Of a DNA stretch of 20,820 bases, positions 15,065 through 20,820 are shown piece by piece; position 1 is the first letter of the stretch; the number at the start of each line of letters is the position of its first letter. A program made the translations under genes and the position numbers. The notes under the pieces are model-generated. The model was not told the DNA's origin. It did no database searches and saw only the letters and a program-made list of their open reading frames with translations. This DNA is from a virus: positions 1 to 20,820 of IMG/VR virus record IMGVR_UViG_3300042397_002866; one strand, given 5' to 3'.

Positions 15065-15373
15065 TTAGTTAGCTTTTACATTATTTTTATTTATATCACG
15101 AATGATATTTATACAAGTTTGACACTTTTCATACTCCTCTAACTCTTCGAAGAATTCAATGCACCGATTTAGCCATTCTACGAATTTATCTCTAGATAAA
15201 ATTATGGGATATTTAGTATCACCTGTACTAATTTCAACAATTTCAATTTTTTCAATCTTAGAATCGTTATAATTATTTTCTATAGATTTTATAATGTTAT
15301 CATAAATTTGCCATCGATATTGAACAAATAATTGTTCTACCGTTAGCTTTCCGTGAAATTGTAATTTACTCAT
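15065..15373 (-). CDS. Unknown small protein upstream of the sigma gene (102 aa)
   Basis: I do not recognise it. It appears alpha/beta: a helical N-terminal part (TVEQLFVQYRWQIYDNIIKS), a hairpin (EKIEIVEISTGDTKYPIILS), then helices with three Cys (71, 84, 87), the last two as CQTC. The stop lies four bases before the sigma-factor ATG, so the two genes are co-transcribed. Its last codons contain the TATAAATA box at 15088-15095. A TATAAT on the minus strand at 15399-15404 may start this transcript. A sigma partner, such as a small co-activator or anti-sigma protein, is conceivable from position only. Confidence 0.6.
   Translation of the reverse strand: MSKLQFHGKLTVEQLFVQYRWQIYDNIIKSIENNYNDSKIEKIEIVEISTGDTKYPIILSRDKFVEWLNRCIEFFEELEEYEKCQTCINIIRDINKNNVKAN
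15088..15095 (-). promoter_or_regulatory. Perfect TATAAATA box before the sigma gene
   Basis: TATAAATA on the minus strand is identical to the T4 late consensus and ends 28 bases before the sigma-factor ATG. It lies within the coding end of the 102-aa gene (codons for D-I-N-K), so it could be partly coincidental. Confidence 0.5.
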
Positions 15374-15398
15374 GTTGAACAGTATTAATCGTAAATTA

Positions 15399-15404
15399 AT
15401 TATA
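15399..15404 (-). promoter_or_regulatory. Possible sigma70-type -10 box before the 102-aa/sigma pair
   Basis: TATAAT on the minus strand (context TGTGGTATAAT) ends 26 bases before the ATG at 15373. The 43-base gap after the terminase gene contains no late-type box. The -35 position (TTAAAT) is poor, so recognition by the host sigma is uncertain. Confidence 0.35.
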
Positions 15405-15416
15405 CCACAATCCTAA

Positions 15417-17393
15417 TTAAGATTTAAAGAATCTGTTTTTTATTTTTTCTATCTGATCTTGGGTCTCAATATCAAATACGTTTCTTTTAATAGTTTTACC
15501 ACTTGCTGCTGTATACGTATCAGTGTTCATTCTTCTAATCTCATCATAATCATATAGAGAAGACTTTCCATTATTTCTATGAACGTTAAATATTTTTTCC
15601 TCTACTTCTTTAAGATATTCAGATGGTGCTCTCTCAAAGGTTTCAACGGCAATTTCCCAAAATTGACTCGATTCAAATATTGAGGACATGTTAACTGACG
15701 TCATTGCCATATCATCTGTTCCGTTTTGTCCTCTATATAAACCACCTTTAGATTTTCCAAAAGATCCAAGCTCAGAAACCGTTATCCAATCATTTGGAAT
15801 AATTCGGTCAATTGCAACTAGATATTTAAACTTCTCACAATATTTAATTTTGTTAGTTGGACCTAATCTTAGACCAGGTTTAAATGAGAGTGCTGCCTGA
15901 GTATGCTTAGTATGTACCATCTGTCCGGGCCAATATTTATCATTTTCCTTAAATCGGTTTAATAAGATGTCCCCCTTGTGATTTAATTCCAGTACAATTC
16001 TAGTTTGATCAGTATTGAATATTTCATATATAATATGTTCGCACACTACTGAAAATTCGTTAATATCAACTTGATTAGATCTAAAATATCCAATTTGAAC
16101 TAGCGAAACTGCATCGACCTCATTTTTTACAATGTTTATCTTTTTACTCAATTCCCTAACTGGCAAAGGAACTGCTTTATAGATATTAAGAACCGAGTAG
16201 TCTCCTCCGATTCCATCTGCAGTATCAATGCTAAATACATAATTAGTTAGATCCTGTTTAAAATCTGAGACTGTTCTATTTAGATAATTTCGATGGAAGA
16301 AAATATATTGATTGTAATCAAATAGATCCTCCTGTAATATTAAATTTACATTCTCGTATCCTTGTTTAATAATATCTAATTTTCTTAGATCCTTTGAATT
16401 TAGAAGTAATTTGTCTGAAGAATAGAACTGTAGGCCATATTCCTGATTGAAATCTTCTTCTGATCCAAGATCTGCAATTTTCCTTTTTTTCCATTCTTCA
16501 TCACGACCTGCAATCTGCCACCAGTCAACTCTTAAAGGATAAAAGCTTGATTTTTTGCCTATTGCATCTGTCCATATTTCCCAGAATTTATTTTTACCAT
16601 TAGGGGTAGACGTTATGATTATTCTACCGTTAGGGTCAGCTGTTACTGTTGGAAAAATTGCTCGATAAAATTCATCTAAGTTAGCTTCGTTAATGTGAGC
16701 AAACTCATCTATATATAATAAGTTAACTGATAGACCAATACCTGATTTTTTAGTTGTTGTTCGTCCTACTAATCTACTATTTGAATCGAATTTTACATTA
16801 CTTGCATTAACAACATCAATCCCAGGCTTCATAAAGAACGGAAGACCTTCTAAACTGATTTTAAATTTATCTATTAATTCTTTAGTGGTTGTAAAATTAT
16901 CTGCTACGCATAGAGCAGTTTTATCGGGATGAAATAGTAGAAACCATAGAATAAAAATGGCAGAGGTTACTGTTTTACCAGTTTGACGACTTGCCATTAA
17001 TATATTGAGATTGTTATCTTTATACGCTTTTAAAATCTGATTTTGAAAGTCTCTAAGACCTCCTGCGTCCTTTACTATCATTCTACCGTTGTTGGTTTGA
17101 ATGACGCAATAATTTAACGCAAAATAGATTAAGGAAGATTTACACTTTGACATCTCTTCGATTTCTTCTGGAGTATATTCAAATGGTAAATTTTCTCTTC
17201 TTAAGTTTATATCATTATCTTTAAATGGAGACATTCCTAATTTTCGAACGTCCTTTACCCCGCTATTGATGTCATCAATTAATTGATTTATCTTCTCAGT
17301 TGTCCAGATATAATTATTGTCCTTAGAGTCTCCGCCTATAGCAGATACCCGAGTTGTGGAATATCCTCCACTATTGGACATTATATCTTTCAT
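15417..17393 (-). CDS. terL: Terminase large subunit (T4 gp17-like packaging ATPase/nuclease)
   Basis: This 658-residue motor protein translocates DNA into the prohead and cuts it. The N-terminal ATPase carries Walker A SRQTGKT (135-141, cf. SRQLGKT in T4 gp17), Walker B LLYIDE (225-230) with the catalytic Glu, and the coupling motif TSTPNG (261-266) followed by KNKFWEIW. The C-terminal RNase-H-like nuclease shows Asp390 in VFSIDTADGIGGDYS, Glu469 in IVLELNHKGD and Asp560/Asp561 in NGTDDMAM, the expected acidic triad. Length is near the T4 protein (610). No intein or frameshift is present. The ATG at 17393 follows the TerS stop by three bases. An alternative start at Met5 is possible. The resemblance to gp17 suggests headful packaging. 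Confidence 0.97.
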   Translation of the reverse strand: MKDIMSNSGGYSTTRVSAIGGDSKDNNYIWTTEKINQLIDDINSGVKDVRKLGMSPFKDNDINLRRENLPFEYTPEEIEEMSKCKSSLIYFALNYCVIQTNNGRMIVKDAGGLRDFQNQILKAYKDNNLNILMASRQTGKTVTSAIFILWFLLFHPDKTALCVADNFTTTKELIDKFKISLEGLPFFMKPGIDVVNASNVKFDSNSRLVGRTTTKKSGIGLSVNLLYIDEFAHINEANLDEFYRAIFPTVTADPNGRIIITSTPNGKNKFWEIWTDAIGKKSSFYPLRVDWWQIAGRDEEWKKRKIADLGSEEDFNQEYGLQFYSSDKLLLNSKDLRKLDIIKQGYENVNLILQEDLFDYNQYIFFHRNYLNRTVSDFKQDLTNYVFSIDTADGIGGDYSVLNIYKAVPLPVRELSKKINIVKNEVDAVSLVQIGYFRSNQVDINEFSVVCEHIIYEIFNTDQTRIVLELNHKGDILLNRFKENDKYWPGQMVHTKHTQAALSFKPGLRLGPTNKIKYCEKFKYLVAIDRIIPNDWITVSELGSFGKSKGGLYRGQNGTDDMAMTSVNMSSIFESSQFWEIAVETFERAPSEYLKEVEEKIFNVHRNNGKSSLYDYDEIRRMNTDTYTAASGKTIKRNVFDIETQDQIEKIKNRFFKS

Positions 17394-17396
17394 ATC

Positions 17397-18119
17397 TTAA
17401 ATTATTTCAGTAATATCAATGAAATCTTCGCCTGACTTATTCTCTTCTTCATTAATCACTATATCTGATTTACGAAGCAAATTTAATTTATTATTTGGAT
17501 CTATTAAATTAGCATCTCCATCATCTGAAATATCTGAATCAGGTAGATTTTGTATTACATTTTTAGTTCCAACCGAGATAAAGTATTTTCCTTCAATATC
17601 GCTGGATTCTACGCGGGCAGAATCTGGATTTGCAGGGGCATCATTGTTTAATTTTTTATAAGTATCCTCTAAGAAAAGAATGTAGTTAGCCTGCATTTTA
17701 GTTATGTTTGCCATCTTATCCTGCAATTGACCCATCACCTCCAATAATCTAGGTTGAACATTTCCAGTTGCTATTTCTTCCATAATCTTCATTATGGATA
17801 TTTTAAGAGTTTTTAATTGAAAGAATAAATTTGAAATATTAATAGTGTCTAATTCTTTCTTATGTCGAGCATAGTCATTTTTTTCAAATATTCCAATATC
17901 TACAAAATTCTTAAAAAGAGAATCTGTTATTTCTCTTGCCTTTTGAGTAAATTGATCGCTCATTTGATCAAAGTCGTATTGGCTTTCCGATCTAATCTCA
18001 TTAGATAATTCATTATCTAGAACCATATCCTCATTGTCAGAACTGATGCTACTTAATAGATTTTCTATTTCGTTTTTAAGGATTTTTCTGTTATCCTTAC
18101 TTATTTTTCCGTTTGCCAT
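17397..18119 (-). CDS. terS: Terminase small subunit (T4 gp16-like)
   Basis: This 240-residue protein lies directly upstream of terL. The core, residues 80-157, follows the gp16 pattern: DYARHKKELDTI, a helix, KIMEEIATGNVQPRLLEVMG (111-130, with the characteristic Pro-Arg-x-x-Glu-Val), then a second long helix of the central coiled-coil hairpin (QLQDKMANITKMQANYILFL). Gp16 oligomers recognise the packaging start and stimulate the large subunit. The protein is longer than T4 gp16 (164), with an acidic N-terminal extension (20-60) and a long acidic, probably disordered C-terminal tail (160-240) rich in Asp and Asn that may contact TerL. Its ATG overlaps the preceding stop by one base (TAATG). 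Confidence 0.78.
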   Translation of the reverse strand: MANGKISKDNRKILKNEIENLLSSISSDNEDMVLDNELSNEIRSESQYDFDQMSDQFTQKAREITDSLFKNFVDIGIFEKNDYARHKKELDTINISNLFFQLKTLKISIMKIMEEIATGNVQPRLLEVMGQLQDKMANITKMQANYILFLEDTYKKLNNDAPANPDSARVESSDIEGKYFISVGTKNVIQNLPDSDISDDGDANLIDPNNKLNLLRKSDIVINEEENKSGEDFIDITEII

Positions 18120-18364
18120 TAATTGATTTTATTGTCGTTCTTATCTACTGCCGGATTCGCATATGCTTTAATGGTCTTAACTGCTTCAATCCATTCATAT
18201 ACACAATCATTAGCCGACTTAATGAACCTATCTAATGTTTCGTTTATTCCAAACATTTGAGAAGATAGAGTATTTTTCATTATATTATCTTTATAATCGT
18301 ATCCTAAATTTATTCTTCTATCCTTTCTACTTAAAGTTTCTCTATATATGCTATCTTTTAACAT
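18119..18364 (-). CDS. Unknown small helical protein (81 aa)
   Basis: I do not recognise it. The N-terminus is very basic (DSIYRETLSRKDRRINLGYD). A helical centre with Trp and Cys follows (ETLDRFIKSANDCVYEWIEA), then a polar end (NPAVDKNDNKIN). It lies between the baseplate wedge gene (13-base gap) and terS (one-base TAATG overlap), so it is translated with terS. In T4-like phages small head- or tail-completion proteins can sit near the terminase genes, but nothing in this sequence identifies it as one of them. Confidence 0.6.
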   Translation of the reverse strand: MLKDSIYRETLSRKDRRINLGYDYKDNIMKNTLSSQMFGINETLDRFIKSANDCVYEWIEAVKTIKAYANPAVDKNDNKIN

Positions 18365-18377
18365 GGTACAAATTTAT

Positions 18378-20057
18378 TTAATTTAATTGTCTTGGTACAA
18401 TATCAGTTATTCTAATATTAACTGCTCCTAGCGGATTTAATACACCAGTAGGATCAACAGGTCCTATTCCAGAAGCATATTGGTTTCCAAATCGGTCACT
18501 AAATCCTCCTCTAATTATTGGAAGCTGACCGTCTGTAATTATAATATCATTATAATCATCTAATCCAATTAAAGCAGCTCCCGGATTTGCAGACTTAGCT
18601 GCCTCATTTAATTCCCCTACAATTGTAACTGCAACTGAGTCAACTCCTTTTACTTCTTCGATTATTTTAATTAAATCACTTTTTGGAATTCTATTTCTTC
18701 GAGTATTATTAATGAAATATAAACCTAAAGAAGAATAGATATCGGATTTAATTAATTCTACGGGAACATCATCGAATACGATTATACTAAGATTAATTAC
18801 ATATTTAATTATTACAGGATCAATTATTTTAATGTCAGTTGAAACTAATTTACTTCCTGATTTTTCAAGATATTTCAACAATTCAGACTTTTGAAATTGA
18901 CTCATTCTAAATATATCTAAATCTGCGCCAAAATAGGATTGCGGAGTATTGAATGATCTAGTTATATCAGGTATTAAAAATAAATTTAACATTCTATCAT
19001 CAACCGGATCTAAATATATTGAAATCAAAGAAAAAAGTCCTAATCGTCTAAGAACAATTTCATAATGATCTGGATTAACTAAAGCAAAGCTTTTAGAGTT
19101 TTTTGGAGCAATTAATCTAGTTAAATCTGCGCTTTCAGGATTGGTTCCAAAATAAGGAGGATTTTCAGTTTTAATTTTAATAAATTTATTTAGATCTACT
19201 TCTTCTCCAGTAATAGTAAATCCAGTATCATCAAAAGAAAAATTGACTGACGAAGTATTGGTAGTCTTAATATTTCCGCCAGGTCCTTCTGTTACTATAT
19301 ATTCAACAGTTATCTTTGATCCAGGAGGAGGAATTAATCCGTAAGATCCGTTTCCAAAATATAAATCTAATCCAGATGTTATACCTGTTTTAATAATAAA
19401 TCCAGGGGCACTTAATGGAATATCTAACATCGATTCATATCTTTTCCATTTTTGATCATTAACATATACATTTACATAAAAATTATCTATAAAATAACTT
19501 TGAGGGCTGGCAACTGAAAAGCTAGTCAATGGCTTCCCAGACCCTGTGAACGTTTGAGATTCTATAATCCCTTGTCTTATTTGTAATTTAAGACCATTAT
19601 CTTCTCCTCTAAGAGAAAATTTTATTTGATCTTGGGGTAAATCTAATAAATATATTAATCCGTTGTTTTCGCTTGTTAATCTGGTTAGATTTGAAATAAT
19701 TACATAATCTGCCGGAAGATCGGTTTCATCCGTTTCTAATGATAGGGATATTTCTCCAATGGCTGAAGTTGCTCTACTTGGATTATGCCCGGCGAGCGAA
19801 GCTAATGAATATATTGATGTCAATCGAGTTGCCTCATTTATATTCAATTCAGTTATAGAATCTTCTATATAATAGAATATTAATTGAGTTAGATTCTCTA
19901 TTACAATTAAAATTTGTCCAAATGGAGAAGCTGCCGTAAATACAGCCTTGCTTTGATTAAATCTGGCAGTTAGATAATTAATTGTATCTAGAGTAATATC
20001 CTCCACTGTTGCCTTAAACGAGCTTAGTATCTTATATGGCGAAAATTGACTTGGCAT
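18378..20057 (-). CDS. Baseplate wedge protein, gp6 / baseplate-J type
   Basis: This 559-residue protein has the order expected of gp6/gp47/J-type wedge proteins. There is a helical N-terminus (20-95) with an LTSIYSLASLAGHNPSRATS segment, where early helices lead into a beta domain. The family signature is at 234-262: FGNGSYGLIPPPGSKITVEY, then a Thr-x-Gly-x-x-Gly-Asn turn. A region of short strands and helices (300-480) includes HYEIVLRRLGLFSLISIYLD and IEEVKGVDSVAVTIVG. The protein forms the ring of wedges around the tail hub that opens on contraction. T4 gp6 is about 660 residues. Here the C-terminus is shorter but complete. Two TATAAATA boxes precede it (20079-20086 and 20114-20121), so it heads the leftward late transcript containing terS and terL. 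Confidence 0.82.
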   Translation of the reverse strand: MPSQFSPYKILSSFKATVEDITLDTINYLTARFNQSKAVFTAASPFGQILIVIENLTQLIFYYIEDSITELNINEATRLTSIYSLASLAGHNPSRATSAIGEISLSLETDETDLPADYVIISNLTRLTSENNGLIYLLDLPQDQIKFSLRGEDNGLKLQIRQGIIESQTFTGSGKPLTSFSVASPQSYFIDNFYVNVYVNDQKWKRYESMLDIPLSAPGFIIKTGITSGLDLYFGNGSYGLIPPPGSKITVEYIVTEGPGGNIKTTNTSSVNFSFDDTGFTITGEEVDLNKFIKIKTENPPYFGTNPESADLTRLIAPKNSKSFALVNPDHYEIVLRRLGLFSLISIYLDPVDDRMLNLFLIPDITRSFNTPQSYFGADLDIFRMSQFQKSELLKYLEKSGSKLVSTDIKIIDPVIIKYVINLSIIVFDDVPVELIKSDIYSSLGLYFINNTRRNRIPKSDLIKIIEEVKGVDSVAVTIVGELNEAAKSANPGAALIGLDDYNDIIITDGQLPIIRGGFSDRFGNQYASGIGPVDPTGVLNPLGAVNIRITDIVPRQLN

Positions 20058-20078
20058 TATATTAGATGTAATTTATAT

Positions 20079-20086
20079 TATTTATA
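20079..20086 (-). promoter_or_regulatory. Perfect late-promoter box TATAAATA for the leftward operon
   Basis: TATAAATA on the minus strand ends 22 bases before the ATG of the baseplate wedge gene (20057). It is identical to the T4 late promoter core and lies in a non-coding divergent region, making it the best promoter call in the window. Confidence 0.75.
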
Positions 20087-20113
20087 CCGAAATTATTAAA
20101 TTGGATCGCGAAT

Positions 20114-20121
20114 TATTTATA
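20114..20121 (-). promoter_or_regulatory. Second upstream TATAAATA box (tandem)
   Basis: A second perfect TATAAATA on the minus strand lies 35 bases farther from the wedge gene than the first. It may be a tandem late promoter giving a longer leader. Confidence 0.5.
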
Positions 20122-20159
20122 CTGATTTTAATACTGTTTATCAAATACAATTAATCTTA

Positions 20160-20167
20160 GATAAATA
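20160..20167 (+). promoter_or_regulatory. Late-promoter-like box GATAAATA for the rightward gene
   Basis: GATAAATA on the plus strand ends 23 bases before the ATG at 20190, the same spacing as the leftward boxes. It is embedded in a 6-base inverted repeat, TTAGAT and ATCTAA (20157-20162 and 20168-20173). Confidence 0.6.
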
Positions 20168-20189
20168 ATCTAAAGATATTGACTAATAA

Positions 20190-20820
20190 ATGGAATTTGG
20201 ATTAGATCGAAGCGACCTTTATTTAAATTCAAGCCTATCATTTAAGTTTGAATTTAAGTCTCCTCTCAGAAGAAGAGACATGGCATCAAAGATTGCAAAC
20301 AATACTGGCAAAAAAGTAAAGTGGTTTAAAGGAGTAGATGAATCTTTTAAACCTAACACCGATGTGTTTAAGCTTTCCAACAAATATTCTCATTCATCTA
20401 AGACCTTTATTTTTGAAACGGGTCTTTTGCCATATCATGACGCGATAAGATTAATGCTGCAAAGTATGAATATAATTGATCATTTTGGTCAAACTGATGA
20501 TCGATGTCAGCTCACGGTAGGCATCTCAATGAATGAACATAAACTAAATTTACCATTTGGAATATCAAAATTAAATAAATTTAAGTATTTAATTGGACTG
20601 GACGAAGATCAAATCTTAGAATCATGGAACACCGATGATACTGAAAGAAAGAAAATACCTCAGGGTAATTACTTCTACTTTCATTCTAAGCATCCGTATA
20701 CTTCGTATATTTCAAATTCAATAATTGAAAAGGCAGATTCGAGCCAATTCAATTTTCCAGAGTCGGATTTCTTTGGACATCAGTTTAATAAAATAAATGA
20801 AGGTATAATTGAAATAACCT
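20190..20820 (+). CDS. Putative amidoligase-superfamily protein (3' end cut by window edge)
   Basis: This is the only plus-strand gene. It opens at ATG 20190 and stays open for 210 codons to the right edge. Several traits recall phage and bacterial members of the amidoligase (PF12224-like, ATP-dependent carboxylate-amine ligase) superfamily: an early FKFEFKSP motif, an FIFETGLLPYHDAI segment where this family has Glu-Thr-Gly/Pro, then GQTDDRCQLTVGISMNEH in the place of the usual Cys-Gly-x-His-Val-x-Ile strand, and FFGHQFNKINEGIIEIT near the edge, which resembles the family's Gly-x-Asp-Phe-x-Lys-Leu-x-x-Gly-Tyr-x-Glu-Phe stretch. The substrate is unknown. The canonical His appears replaced, so the protein may be inactive or divergent. 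An unrelated structural protein remains possible. It is driven by the plus-strand late-type box at 20160. Confidence 0.6.
   Translation, partial: MEFGLDRSDLYLNSSLSFKFEFKSPLRRRDMASKIANNTGKKVKWFKGVDESFKPNTDVFKLSNKYSHSSKTFIFETGLLPYHDAIRLMLQSMNIIDHFGQTDDRCQLTVGISMNEHKLNLPFGISKLNKFKYLIGLDEDQILESWNTDDTERKKIPQGNYFYFHSKHPYTSYISNSIIEKADSSQFNFPESDFFGHQFNKINEGIIEIT

Noticed and set aside
1-20820. tRNA genes, CRISPR arrays, insertion sequences, integrase or attachment sites
   Set aside because: I looked for these and saw no cloverleaf, regular spacer-repeat array, terminal inverted repeats with transposase, or recombinase motifs.

Overview
This window reads as part of the virion and packaging region of a large, AT-rich, contractile-tailed phage distantly related to T4. 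The anchors are a complete terminase large subunit with all ATPase and nuclease motifs (15417-17393), a gp16-like small terminase just upstream of it (17397-18119), a gp6/baseplate-J-type wedge protein (18378-20057), and a gp26-type baseplate/tail assembly protein (10430-11467). Start codons lack Shine-Dalgarno sequences and follow A/T-rich leaders. This fits a Bacteroidota host, but that is inference. No tRNA, insertion sequence, CRISPR array or integrase is visible, and no gene-free stretch exceeds 300 bases.

Layout: all genes from 1 to 20057 are on the minus strand and are transcribed right to left. The order is gp6-like, an 81-aa protein, TerS, TerL, a 102-aa protein, a sigma factor, three small membrane proteins, three small beta-rich unknowns, the gp26-like protein, a 71-aa protein, an 836-aa protein with a long Ser/Asn-rich linker, an 82-aa coiled coil, a membrane-anchored coiled-coil/beta protein (spanin-like architecture), two large probable virion proteins (677 and 672 aa), a strong terminator, a DUF6378-like protein, a GT-B glycosyltransferase, a 64-aa protein, a second terminator, and a truncated protein with a pretoxin-like hydrophobic segment running off the left edge. 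At 20058-20189 transcription diverges. The plus-strand gene from 20190 to the right edge has features suggesting the amidoligase superfamily.

Regulation is the most coherent new signal. A T4-late-like octamer (TATAAATA, or one-base variants GATAAATA and AATAAATA) occurs 22-23 bases upstream of five start codons (845, 4575, 10202, 20057, 20190) and at other spacings before several more. The window also encodes a compact sigma factor with recognisable regions 2 and 4, and a perfect TATAAATA lies 28 bases before its start, inside the preceding gene. The simplest model is a phage-encoded late sigma that reads these boxes, including its own. Two intrinsic terminators split the leftward transcription into units.

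How the genes may work together: TerS/TerL package DNA, and the gp6-like, gp26-like and large structural genes build the baseplate, tail and perhaps the head. The glycosyltransferase may modify phage DNA. The membrane proteins are candidates for lysis or envelope functions. Functions are firm for TerL and fairly firm for TerS, the gp6-like protein, the gp26-like protein and the sigma factor. The rest are family-level hints or unknown.
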